Shown here: positions 42,101 through 48,947 of the stretch, piece after piece
Layout: every line of letters starts with the position of its first letter
Position numbering within the stretch: position 1 is the stretch's first letter
Source of the DNA: Oscillospiraceae bacterium
GTDB taxonomy: Bacteria > Bacillota > Clostridia > Oscillospirales > CAG-272
Reading direction: 5' to 3'
NCBI GenBank assembly: GCA_015065105.1
Contig: SVQZ01000016.1
Span: 1 to 53,007, forward strand
Length of the DNA stretch: 53,007 nt
The notes under the pieces: model-generated
What the model was told of the DNA's origin: nothing
Seen by the model: only the letters and a program-made list of their open reading frames with translations
Databases searched by the model: none
Made by a program: the position numbers and the translations under genes

Positions 42101-43332
42101 CCAAAACTCATTATACCGTTGCGGCTACAGGTCATAAGTACGGCGGTTGGACAGAATACAAGCCCGCTACCACCGAGTCCGCAGGCGAGGAGAGAAGCTA
42201 TTGCACCAACGATGGCTGTACCAAGTATCAGTCCCGCGAGATCCCCAAGCTTGAGGTAGTTATCACTCCTCCCGTACTCTCTGTTGAGAATAAGATAGTA
42301 AGCATCACAAGTGCAGACGATATTACAGAGCTTGCATTTGCTACAGGTAATTACGATTCTTATGCAGAGCTTGAGAACGCAGATGACTGCACGTTCTTCG
42401 GTGCTGCTTATATCGCAAGTCATAGCAATAACGGCATATTCAATATTGAGCTTGAGGCCGGCACATATACCTTCTATGCTCTTATGAGCGACGGAAATGA
42501 ATACTTCCTCGTTGCAACTATCGAAGAAGAGACCGTTACACCCGAGGAGCCCGATGAACCCGAGGTAAGATCCTCTGTTACTGTTGACGCTGTTACCTTT
42601 ACCGTCGGCGGTCTTACAGACGTAAAGGACTTCTTTATAGCAAAGGGTGTATATTCCACCTATCAGCTCGTTAATGCAAACAAGCTCGTTCGTATCACAG
42701 CGTCAAAGATCGGCACTGCAACCGAATATTCCTACGTTGTTCCCGGTAACGGTAATTACACGGTATGCGTAAGATACAATGACGGTACCCTGGAATTCCA
42801 CTATCCTTCTGTTGAAGTAGTTGAGCCCGGCTTCTCGGTCAACGGTCTTCAGATCACGATCACCAACCTTGAGGGCATCAAGGTAGTTCGTACTGCTGCA
42901 GGCGATCATAAGTCCGCTTCTACCATGAAGAAGGAAGCGAGCCACAGAGCATTCACAGCTAAGTATATTCCCGATAAGAGCTCCTACATGATCCAGTACA
43001 GGGAGAACGGAACATATACCGTTGCAGTATGCTATGAAAACGGCTATAATGTATTCATGCAGTTCGAAATAGTTCAGAAGGTTCCCACATTCACACAGGA
43101 GGGTAATACTGTTACCTTCGGTAATCTTGACGGACTTAAGGTCGTAAGATATGCTATGGGCGAATATGCTACGTCCACCCAGATCAAGAATGCAGAGGGA
43201 AGCAGAGCGATAACCGCTAAATCTGTAGTTGACGGCAAGATCTCCGTAACTCTTAAGACTGCAGGCACATATACCTTCTGCGTACAGTATGATGACGAAA
43301 GCTACAACTACTTTACGGTAGTTGCAGAATAA
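39199..43332 (+). CDS. Large secreted InlB B-repeat protein
   Basis: A 1377-residue secreted protein with a Sec signal (MNTMKKVLTLFLVAFMLFSV, ending about LQAA). Residues ~45-850 are serial Listeria-Bacteroides (InlB B) repeats: NGGTMPxGF... then TGYxFxGW and ...VAQW/ALW; two successive units (about 505-675) are nearly identical and begin DPNYVPPPEP. Residues ~853-1015 hold three C...CxxC...GH modules (CSKCGAVKTDVIPATGHNY). Residues ~1024-1377 are four ~85-residue copies of one beta-domain (IKVVRTAAG, LKVVRYAMG, VKDFFIAKG, ITELAFATG). There is no LPXTG signal or C-terminal membrane anchor. AAGGAG precedes the ATG. Confidence 0.9.
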   Translation: MNTMKKVLTLFLVAFMLFSVLPLSGLQAATTYKVTLKSGPEGTGSDKVIYKTAGTNLHLSSTNADIYNYYGMAPSSGGSGFGQQRVFIEWNTQLDANGKGVGKAYRNYYTVDADVTLYAVWGFEIQYNADGGKFPSTGNSIFLKYVVDCDDNNYQNPKTLYGNFDLPQGSNAPVKEGCRRVKMSSGADFYGLLNADMSFFTTETAEQNLTIPPTGGKLPWSVFHTTTSAHGNTAVEFYAIWEPSVTYHPNTGSGNAYSEYLEWDWGPLHYYNSYYVDNNSFSRSGASFKGWNTKPDGTGISVSPGSNLGGQRSDSDPIVLYAQWSDGSYVKPAEKYTMTFDVNGGFMMAGSSYQIEYGQTYGDAMGINVPTPMRSGYEFKGWYCEKYNYWLNPNDVMSVKEDITFVAQWEAAIPTYKLTFNTDGGTMPAGYKSSYTFQEGQSFNTIIGGFPVPEKTGYFFKGWKLDSTSALAVWTDSFGSQTYTYGTDITLIAVWEKDPNYIPPPEPRNVTFIVNGGTMPEGFVTTYVVMDDQKLAEAIGGFPVPTRTGFIFNGWKLQQDSSVVWTDSFGDSALTYGTDINLIALWTKDPNYVPPPEPRNVTFNVNGGTMPAGFNTTYVVMDNQKLAEGIGGFPVPTRTGYLFDGWQLSLDNSVVWTNSFGDDIYTYGKDATLTALWSKDPNYVPPSTPFTVTFNSNGGVIAGTQSFSIYVGQTYKAVITLPKVVRDGYKFVGWRCSGTDYILDLNDIFTYETNVTFKAQWEEVDPNSTFIMTLDPNGGTMPEGYKTQYSFRLNEKFVDVIGGFPEPTKPGATFNGWMREDWPYDHHWTESFGSQPYTFGHDVTLVAQWIENCSHSYYQSGYVAASCDVDGYTAYTCSKCGAVKTDVIPATGHNYNSGVITKQPTCTVKGVRTYTCSNNSAHTYTVSIDALGHQYTEAIKVNNLVPTCENDGGYDMAVFCGRCNAELSKTHYTVAATGHKYGGWTEYKPATTESAGEERSYCTNDGCTKYQSREIPKLEVVITPPVLSVENKIVSITSADDITELAFATGNYDSYAELENADDCTFFGAAYIASHSNNGIFNIELEAGTYTFYALMSDGNEYFLVATIEEETVTPEEPDEPEVRSSVTVDAVTFTVGGLTDVKDFFIAKGVYSTYQLVNANKLVRITASKIGTATEYSYVVPGNGNYTVCVRYNDGTLEFHYPSVEVVEPGFSVNGLQITITNLEGIKVVRTAAGDHKSASTMKKEASHRAFTAKYIPDKSSYMIQYRENGTYTVAVCYENGYNVFMQFEIVQKVPTFTQEGNTVTFGNLDGLKVVRYAMGEYATSTQIKNAEGSRAITAKSVVDGKISVTLKTAGTYTFCVQYDDESYNYFTVVAE

Positions 43333-43392
43333 TGCGGAGCCCGAAATCGAAAACGTAGTTTTCATCCTCCGCTTAACAAATTAAACCGAATC
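43333..43392 (+). other. Short structured 3' region
   Basis: GCGGAG...CTCCGC stem (43335-43375) containing an inner GAAAAC-GTA-GTTTTC hairpin, lying between the InlB-type gene and its terminator. Role unknown. Confidence 0.35.
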
Positions 43393-43395
43393 AAG

Positions 43396-43437
43396 GCAGA
43401 GAACGATAGTCATATTTCGTTCTCTGCTTTATTTTTG
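43396..43437 (+). terminator. Intrinsic terminator of the InlB-repeat gene
   Basis: Eleven-base arms GCAGAGAACGA/TCGTTCTCTGC with a ten-base loop and TTTATTTTT tail. Confidence 0.88.
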
Positions 43438-43440
43438 TAT

Positions 43441-43515
43441 TATTACTCTATTTCGTGTGTATTGTTTGCACCAAGGAAAAGAGCGGGATTCTATGCGCCC
43501 GCCGGCGCTTTTATC
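43441..43515 (+). repeat. Terminator-following repeat, copy B
   Basis: Same family as 29700-29770: CTATTTCGTGTGTATTGTTTGC..., ending ATGCGCCCGCCGGCGCTTTT. Starts a few bases after the terminator tail. Confidence 0.75.
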
Positions 43516-43715
43516 CTCAAGCTCTTTTCGTCCTATCACCGCTGCGGGCCGCCTCCCGCTTTTTACCGCCGATATCATTATAACACAGGTTTTTGCCTTT
43601 CGGTAGGGTACCCCCCCTAAAAATCGTTCGACATATTTTTCAGACCTGCACAGATCTGCCCCTTTCGGACATAAGGCGTGTACACCCTGCGTTACGCGCC
43701 GTAAATATATATATA
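43516..43715. other. Non-coding stretch, no feature identified
   Basis: No ORF with a ribosome site. Contains a CCCCCCC run (43612-43618) and a short AT alternation (43703-43714). I see nothing else in it. Confidence 0.4.
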
Positions 43716-43760
43716 CTAACCTAACCTAAACTATCCTAATCTAACCTAACCTATACTGTG
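43716..43760. repeat. 5-bp tandem array (CTAAC-type)
   Basis: Nine consecutive pentamers in register: CTAAC, CTAAC, CTAAA, CTATC, CTAAT, CTAAC, CTAAC, CTATA, CTGTG. Confidence 0.75.
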
Positions 43761-43864
43761 TATCCAAACTGTACACAAAACGTATCCAAAACGTATCCAA
43801 AACGTATCCGAGACTTACACAAAACGTATCCGAACCGTCATCAAAACGTATCCAAAATGTATCC
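43755..43864. repeat. 11-bp tandem array (AAAACGTATCC-type), ten units
   Basis: Exact AAAACGTATCC units at 43777, 43788, 43799, 43821 and 43843, one-base variant at 43854, and degenerate units filling the register at 43755, 43766, 43810 and 43832. All spacings are multiples of 11, about one DNA turn. The period is not a multiple of three, so repetition is at DNA level. It ends ~80 bp upstream of the zinc operon promoter. Confidence 0.8.
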
Positions 43865-43942
43865 AGAACATCGGCAAAACCAAGATAGAGCGAGGAGCAA
43901 AAATGCTAAAAATTTTTGGTCCTTCACCCTGTTACAAAACTA

Positions 43943-43991
43943 TTGACAAATCGTAAAAAGGAGTTTATAATAAATATGATACATAGTGTCA
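43943..43991 (+). promoter_or_regulatory. Promoter and candidate Fur/Zur operator of the zinc operon
   Basis: TTGACA 43943-43948, 17-base spacer, TATAAT 43966-43971. An imperfect dyad TGATACATAGTGTCA (43977-43991) lies at the start of transcription. AAATCGTAA (43948-43956) also matches one half of a Bacillus-type Zur box, without the other half. Autoregulation by the first gene is likely; the exact site is uncertain. Confidence 0.6.
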
Positions 43992-44010
43992 AATTGAAAG
44001 GGGTGAAAAA

Positions 44011-44415
44011 ATGGCGGAATATATAACGGAGCAACGAAGACAGCTTATCGAGTTTATGCAAAGGTACAGCGGGCTTTCACTGTCGGTGGATAAGTGGAGG
44101 GAAAAGATGCTTGAAGAGCTTTCTTTAGAAAAGGTACCTTCAAGAAGCACCTTTTACCGTACCATGCTTAAGCTGAAAAGGGAAGGAGCCGTTATCCGTT
44201 TTGCTGACCAAGCATCCCATACCAGCCGATACCAGATAGCAAATTGCAAGGAGCATTTTCATCTTCACCTTAAGTGTATCGAATGCGGAAGTCTTATCCA
44301 TATGAGTCACGAGGCCTCAAGAGAATTGCATAACGTAATTCTTAAGGACAATAATTTTAACGTTGATAAAAATCAAACCGTAATATACGGAATATGTTCG
44401 GAGTGTAAAGTATGA
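44011..44415 (+). CDS. zur: Fur-family regulator, probably Zur
   Basis: A 134-residue Fur-type regulator. The N-terminal winged helix includes VPSRSTFYRTMLKLKREGAV; the metal-binding half has HFHLHLKCIECGSLIHM and a final GICSECKV, giving the two CxxC pairs of the structural zinc site. Location as first gene of a zinc-uptake operon (ATGA overlap with the ZnuA-like gene) makes a zinc-responsive repressor likely. In excess zinc it should bind its operator and shut off the operon. The N-terminal region (MAEYITEQRRQLIEFMQ) is shorter than in many Fur proteins. Confidence 0.82.
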   Translation: MAEYITEQRRQLIEFMQRYSGLSLSVDKWREKMLEELSLEKVPSRSTFYRTMLKLKREGAVIRFADQASHTSRYQIANCKEHFHLHLKCIECGSLIHMSHEASRELHNVILKDNNFNVDKNQTVIYGICSECKV

Positions 44416-45383
44416 AAAAAACAATATCGGTAATATGCGCGCTGCTCCTTGTTGCTCTTGCTTTTGCGGGATGCTCGGGAGATAAAAAGAATAATGATAA
44501 AAGAATAGTATGTACAATGTTTCCTCAGTATGATTGGGTAATGGAGATATTGGGTGAAGAAGCTAAGGAATGGAACGTTGAGCTTCTCATGCAGACAGGT
44601 ACCGATCTTCACAGCTTTGAGCCTACTGCGGAGGATATAATAATAATTGACCGCAGCGATCTGTTCATTCACGTGGGCGGTGAGTCTGACGAATGGGTGG
44701 ATGACGTTCTCGGTCAGTCGGAAAATGTCGGTACGGTCATCAATATGCTCGAAACTCTCGGTGACGATGCTATTATGAGCGAGCACGAGCATGACCACGG
44801 TCATGAGCATGAGCACGAGCATGAAGAGGAAGAGGAAGAGCATGAGCATCATGATGAGCACGTATGGCTCTCTCTTCATAACGCTGAGCTTTTGTGCGAT
44901 GTGATCTGTGATTCGATATGTGAGATAGATAAGGATAACGAAGAGATATACAGAGCAAATTCTGAAAAATATATAAATAAGATAAATGCTCTTGATGAAA
45001 AATATCACGACACCGTTGAAAACGCAAAGACCAACAAGCTTCTTTTTGCCGACAGATTCCCCTTTGCTTATATGGTAGATGATTACGGTCTTGAATATCA
45101 CGCGGCATTTTCGGGATGTTCTACCGAAAGTAATGCTACAAGCGAGACTATAGATACCTTGATAAGCAAGCTTAACGAATGGGATCTCGATTCCGTAATA
45201 GTGCTTGAGGGCTCGGATAAGGAGATAGCCGAAACTGTTATAAAGGGAAGCAGGGATAAGGATCAGGATATCATTGTGCTCAATTCTCTGCAGTCTGTTA
45301 CGATAGTTGATATTGAAAAGGGTGCTGATTATATCGAATTAATGGAAAAGAATCTTGATGCATTGAACGATGCATTGAATTGA
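44412..45383 (+). CDS. znuA: Zinc ABC transporter substrate-binding lipoprotein (ZnuA-like)
   Basis: A 323-residue cluster A-I solute-binding lipoprotein: lipobox LAFAGC (Cys20), the strand IVCTMFPQYDWVMEI, GTDLHSFEPTAEDI (first metal His), a His/Glu-rich loop at about 122-150 (EHEHDHGHEHEHEHEEEEEE), DEHVWLSLHNA (second His), then FADRFPFAYMVDDYGL (Arg-phosphate-like hinge) and a final acidic ligand region. The His-rich loop is characteristic of ZnuA zinc proteins. Start overlaps the zur stop by four bases. Confidence 0.93.
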   Translation: MKKTISVICALLLVALAFAGCSGDKKNNDKRIVCTMFPQYDWVMEILGEEAKEWNVELLMQTGTDLHSFEPTAEDIIIIDRSDLFIHVGGESDEWVDDVLGQSENVGTVINMLETLGDDAIMSEHEHDHGHEHEHEHEEEEEEHEHHDEHVWLSLHNAELLCDVICDSICEIDKDNEEIYRANSEKYINKINALDEKYHDTVENAKTNKLLFADRFPFAYMVDDYGLEYHAAFSGCSTESNATSETIDTLISKLNEWDLDSVIVLEGSDKEIAETVIKGSRDKDQDIIVLNSLQSVTIVDIEKGADYIELMEKNLDALNDALN

Positions 45384-45393
45384 TGAGGTAATT

Positions 45394-46104
45394 ATGTCAC
45401 AGATGGTATGTAAGGACGTTTCTCTCGGTTACGACGGAAACGCCATAGTGAATAATTTGAATTTTACCGTAAATAAGGGAGATTACCTTTGCGTAGTGGG
45501 CGAAAACGGCGCAGGTAAAAGTACCCTTATCAAAACTATTTTAGGCTTGAGATCGCCCTTGAAGGGAAGTATAGAGCTGGGTGATTCGCTGAAGGCGAAT
45601 GAAATAGGTTACCTCCCCCAGCAGACTATGGTGCAAAAGGATTTTCCCGCATCGGTAAAGGAGATAGTTCTTTCGGGCGCTCTCAACAAAACAGGATTGA
45701 GTCCCTTCTATACAAGGAAGGAAAAGGAGCTTGCAAAAAAAGCGATGGAAAGTCTCGGTATCACCGCGCTTGCGAACCGTTGCTACCGTGAGCTTTCGGG
45801 AGGTCAGCAGCAGAGAGTCCTTCTGGCAAGAGCCATTTGTGCCACAAGGAAGCTCCTTGTGCTCGACGAGCCTGTGGCGGGACTCGATCCCAAGGCAACT
45901 GCCGAAATGTACGAGCTTATAAAGGATATCAATAAAAACGGTGAGACGACTATTATTATGGTATCCCACGATATTTCGGCGGCAATGACCTATGCTACCC
46001 ATATTCTTCACGTAAGCCGTGAGGCCCTGTATTTCGGTACAAAGGAAGGGTATCTGCAGAGTGACGTTGCAAAAATTTTTATCGCGAAGGAGGATGAAAA
46101 ATGA
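45394..46104 (+). CDS. znuC: Zinc ABC transporter ATP-binding protein (ZnuC-like)
   Basis: A 236-residue ATPase: Walker A GENGAGKSTL, Q-loop GYLPQQT, signature LSGGQQQRVLLARA, Walker B LLVLDEPVAGLDP, switch VSHD. Metal-type ABC subfamily, matching the ZnuA and ZnuB neighbours. A ten-base gap with a GAGGT site separates it from znuA; the end overlaps znuB by four bases. Confidence 0.93.
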   Translation: MSQMVCKDVSLGYDGNAIVNNLNFTVNKGDYLCVVGENGAGKSTLIKTILGLRSPLKGSIELGDSLKANEIGYLPQQTMVQKDFPASVKEIVLSGALNKTGLSPFYTRKEKELAKKAMESLGITALANRCYRELSGGQQQRVLLARAICATRKLLVLDEPVAGLDPKATAEMYELIKDINKNGETTIIMVSHDISAAMTYATHILHVSREALYFGTKEGYLQSDVAKIFIAKEDEK

Positions 46105-46940
46105 GTGTTGCGGAAAAGCTTTCAATGTATTTTCAGTACGATTTCGTGAGAAACGCCCTTATTGTAGGCGTACTTATCGCTCTTTGCTCCTCGCTCTTCG
46201 GCGCGACTCTCGTGCTGAAACGCTTCTCCTTTATAGGTGACGGTCTTTCTCACGTTGCCTTCGGAGCTATGGCTATAGCGGCGGTGCTTAAATTTACGAA
46301 TAATATGCTTATAATCCTGCCCCTTACCGTGCTTTGTGCGGTCATACTTCTGAGTCTCGGCCAGAATGCCAAGATAAAAGGAGACGCGGCAGTCGCCATG
46401 ATATCGGTAAGCTCTCTGGGCTTAGGCTATATGCTTATGAATGTATTCCCGACCTCAAGCAACGTTTCGGGAGACGTATGCTCCACGCTTTTCGGTTCAA
46501 CGTCCATACTTACTCTTACAAAAACCGACGTCGCTCTCAGCCTTCTTCTTTCGGTTGCGGTAATTGTATTCTTTATATTCTTTTATAATAAGATATTTTC
46601 GGTTACCTTTGACGAAAGCTTTGCCAGGGCAACGGGAATAAGGGCAGGGCTTTATAATATTCTGGTTGCAATAATCGTTGCGGTGATAATCGTTGTTGCA
46701 ATGAATCTTGTGGGCTCGCTTCTTACCTCTGCGCTGATAATATTCCCGGCGCTTTCCGCCATGAGAGTTTTCAAAAGCTTCAGATCTGTTATAATCTGCT
46801 CTGCCGTTACCTCTGTAATATGCGCGGCGGCGGGTATAATCCTGCATCTTATTACCACTACACCCATCGGCTCAACTATAGTTGCGGCAAACCTTGCGGT
46901 ATTTGCGGTATTCTTCGTTGCAGGTAAAATAAGGAGATAA
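46101..46940 (+). CDS. znuB: Zinc ABC transporter permease (ZnuB-like)
   Basis: A 279-residue permease of the ABC-3 (metal) family with eight or nine helices. Marker pieces are the N-terminal YDFVRNALIVGVLIALCSSLFGA, LKRFSFIGDGLSHVAFGA, the coupling region FDESFARATGIRAGLYN, and LVGSLLTSALIIFPALSAM. Completes the Zn2+ importer with ZnuA/ZnuC. Translationally coupled to znuC. Confidence 0.93.
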   Translation: MSVAEKLSMYFQYDFVRNALIVGVLIALCSSLFGATLVLKRFSFIGDGLSHVAFGAMAIAAVLKFTNNMLIILPLTVLCAVILLSLGQNAKIKGDAAVAMISVSSLGLGYMLMNVFPTSSNVSGDVCSTLFGSTSILTLTKTDVALSLLLSVAVIVFFIFFYNKIFSVTFDESFARATGIRAGLYNILVAIIVAVIIVVAMNLVGSLLTSALIIFPALSAMRVFKSFRSVIICSAVTSVICAAAGIILHLITTTPIGSTIVAANLAVFAVFFVAGKIRR

Positions 46941-46942
46941 AA

Positions 46943-47698
46943 ATGAAAAAGTGTTTATTGATATTATTGTCGGCACTGCTTATTATATCTTTGGTGTCCT
47001 GCGGTGAAAAGGATTCGCAAAAATCAGATGCCGAGACCCCCGGAAAGGTAACTGATACCGATATTGTGGAAACTGTACTGAATCCCATGGAATATACTCT
47101 TTACCAGAATATATTCTATAACGATATGGCAGCCGACTATGAGGGTGTCACCGTTACCAAGGAAGGTATTTTTGCAGTTATTCAGGATAAATTCAGTGAT
47201 AAGCTCCGTTATTACGTTTGGGGTTATTCCGATAACACTCTCTGCTGTGATTGGCAGTGGGAGTTTGTTCCCAAGGATATAAGCGTGCTTCCCGAGCCCG
47301 GCTCAAAGATCAAGGTGACGGGTACGCTTACCGCCTCCGACGATGCTCTTGACGGACATTGGTTTACCGAGGGCGAGGTAGCTGTAATGACCAATTATAC
47401 CCAAAACGGCGGTAATTACGATCTTACCACCATGTCTCCCACCCTTGCGAGAGTTCAGCTTGTAAATATTATGAACTTTCCCGAGGAGGTAAATGAGGAA
47501 AAGATAGCTGTTTACGGAAGAATAATGGCGGGAAATATGATACAGCATCCCTATTACGATAATTCCTGGTCTGTACCCCTTGAATCAAAGGATGCGCTTC
47601 CTGCGGCAGGTACGTACGTTACAATAAACGGTGTTTTCAGCGGTACGACCACAGAAAACTCAAAGATCGTTGTTGAAAGCATCGATATAGATGAATAA
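46943..47698 (+). CDS. Zinc-operon lipoprotein, paralog 1
   Basis: A 251-residue lipoprotein (ISLVSC, Cys20) starting two bases after znuB, so part of the zinc operon. The mature domain holds two short beta-barrel-like units: TKEGIFAVIQDKF...YYVWGYSDN...WQWEF with PGSKIKVTGTLTASDDALD, then LTTMSPTLARVQLVNIM, EEKIAVYGRIM and AAGTYVTINGVFSG. The PGSKIKVTGTL strands resemble OB-fold proteins. It is clearly paralogous to the product at 47892-48704. Function unknown; a role in zinc scavenging at the surface is suggested by position only. Confidence 0.8.
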   Translation: MKKCLLILLSALLIISLVSCGEKDSQKSDAETPGKVTDTDIVETVLNPMEYTLYQNIFYNDMAADYEGVTVTKEGIFAVIQDKFSDKLRYYVWGYSDNTLCCDWQWEFVPKDISVLPEPGSKIKVTGTLTASDDALDGHWFTEGEVAVMTNYTQNGGNYDLTTMSPTLARVQLVNIMNFPEEVNEEKIAVYGRIMAGNMIQHPYYDNSWSVPLESKDALPAAGTYVTINGVFSGTTTENSKIVVESIDIDE

Positions 47699-47703
47699 GT
47701 ACT

Positions 47704-47739
47704 AAAAAAGGGTTGAAATATCGAATTTCAACCTTTTTT
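47704..47739 (+). terminator. Intrinsic terminator of the zinc operon
   Basis: AAAAAGGGTTGAAAT/ATTTCAACCTTTTTT stem with one bulged G and T6 tail. Confidence 0.88.
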
Positions 47740-47750
47740 CAATGTATAGG

Positions 47751-47825
47751 AAATTGCTTCATTTCGTGTGAGTTGTTTGCACTAAGGAATGGAGCGGAAT
47801 TCGGTGCGCCGGGCGGCGCTTTTTA
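47751..47825 (+). repeat. Terminator-following repeat, copy C
   Basis: ATTGCTTCATTTCGTGTGAG..., ending GTGCGCCGGGCGGCGCTTTT; same family as 29700 and 43441. Preceded by TGTATAGGAA as at 21514. Starts 12 bases after the zinc-operon terminator and ends just before the next promoter. Confidence 0.75.
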
Positions 47826-47833
47826 TTAAACAC

Positions 47834-47862
47834 TTGACAATATTTGCAATTAAATGTATAAT
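47834..47862 (+). promoter_or_regulatory. Promoter for lipoprotein paralog 2
   Basis: TTGACA 47834-47839, 17-base spacer, TATAAT 47857-47862, ~30 bases before the ATG. Confidence 0.8.
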
Positions 47863-47891
47863 GAAATAAAAAAAGATACAGGAGAACAAAA

Positions 47892-48704
47892 ATGAAAAGA
47901 ATTATATTATTGGCATTATGCTTAAGCTGTCTTTTAACCGCCGCAGCCTGCGGTAATAAGTCCGATGATAAGAGCGGCAAGAAAACTTCCGGCGAGACCG
48001 ATCCCGCAACAAAGCAGGAAGCTCCCGCGGAGCCCGATTATGAGATCGTTGAAGAGCCTGCCCTTAAGGTTAATAAGGTAGTCAGCGCAGAAGAAGCTGC
48101 ACAGTACAAGGCAGTCTTCTTTGATAAGGACAGCTCATACGATAATACCGACGTTACAAAAACAGGTATATTCACAATAGTATATGACAAATTCTATAAC
48201 GTTGACCGTCTCTACGTTTGGGGTTATGATAATGATGAAGCAAAGACCGGCTGGCAGTGGGAATTTTCTGTAGCAGAGGGCACACAGCTTCCCAAGGTAG
48301 GCTCCGAGATAACGGTAACAGGTAAATTTGTTGCAAACGACTCTGCTCTTGATAAGAAATGGATCGAAAACGCTTTTGTTACCGTAGTTTCCGAATATAA
48401 CGATGCCCTTTGTAAGTATGACCTTACCACCATGAGTCCCACTCTTGCAGAGCAGGTTCAGGTATTCTATCTTGCGAACAATACCGATCTTTTCAGCGAT
48501 GATAAGGTAGCTCTTTACGGTGAGGTAGGAGAAAATCTTATTATCAATTCGGTAAACGATAAGGAAAGCAACGGTGAGACCAAGCCTTTGTGGTCCTTCC
48601 ACGTTGCCAATAACGTTCTTCCCGAGGCAGGAACCAAGGTTACTGCAGTAGGTACGTTAAACGGTCACGGACAGCTTACTGTAGAGACCCTTTACGTTGA
48701 GTAA
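47892..48704 (+). CDS. Lipoprotein, paralog 2 of the zinc-operon lipoprotein
   Basis: A 270-residue lipoprotein (TAAACG, Cys20) with a charged linker, then the same domain pair as its upstream paralog: TKTGIFTIVYDKF, LYVWGYDND, WQWEF, VGSEITVTGKFVANDSALD, KYDLTTMSPTLAEQVQV, DDKVALYGEV and EAGTKVTAVGTL. Unlike paralog 1 it has its own strong promoter and a separate terminator, so it can be expressed independently of zinc control. The best conserved stretch is YDLTTMSPTLA. Function unknown. Confidence 0.82.
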   Translation: MKRIILLALCLSCLLTAAACGNKSDDKSGKKTSGETDPATKQEAPAEPDYEIVEEPALKVNKVVSAEEAAQYKAVFFDKDSSYDNTDVTKTGIFTIVYDKFYNVDRLYVWGYDNDEAKTGWQWEFSVAEGTQLPKVGSEITVTGKFVANDSALDKKWIENAFVTVVSEYNDALCKYDLTTMSPTLAEQVQVFYLANNTDLFSDDKVALYGEVGENLIINSVNDKESNGETKPLWSFHVANNVLPEAGTKVTAVGTLNGHGQLTVETLYVE

Positions 48705-48718
48705 AATATAAGTATTTG

Positions 48719-48746
48719 AACCGCTTGTTTTGGCAAGCGGTTTTTT
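48719..48746 (+). terminator. Intrinsic terminator
   Basis: AACCGCTTG/CAAGCGGTT stem, loop TTTTGG, then T-run. Confidence 0.88.
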
Positions 48747-48792
48747 AATTTTCAAAAAATGTAAAATAATTGAATAAATTTCGCAAAAACTA

Positions 48793-48821
48793 TTGCTAAA
48801 TTGTGTACAACATGGTATTAT
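48793..48821 (+). promoter_or_regulatory. Promoter of the second InlB-repeat gene
   Basis: TTGCTA 48793-48798, 17-base spacer, TATTAT 48816-48821. The leader would be ~120 bases, A+T rich, to the ATG at 48948. Confidence 0.45.
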
Positions 48822-48947
48822 TATAACAATGAGTATATTCGGAGATATTACCCTAAAATCAGAATGTTTTTAAATTTCTTTACAAAGAATATTATCCGAA
48901 AAGCATATACTTAAATAAATTATTTTATTTAAAGAAAGGAAAGAAAG

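Noticed and set aside
43755-43864. CRISPR-like array
   Set aside because: Units are 11 bp and contiguous with no spacers, and no cas genes are present.
43758-43946. 62-codon ORF across the 11-bp array
   Set aside because: No ribosome site, and the repeat period is 11 bp rather than a multiple of three, so coding selection is not evident.
43948-43956. Zur box (AAATCGTAA half-site)
   Set aside because: Only one half is present; the matching ATTACGATTT half is absent, so it is noted but not called as an operator.
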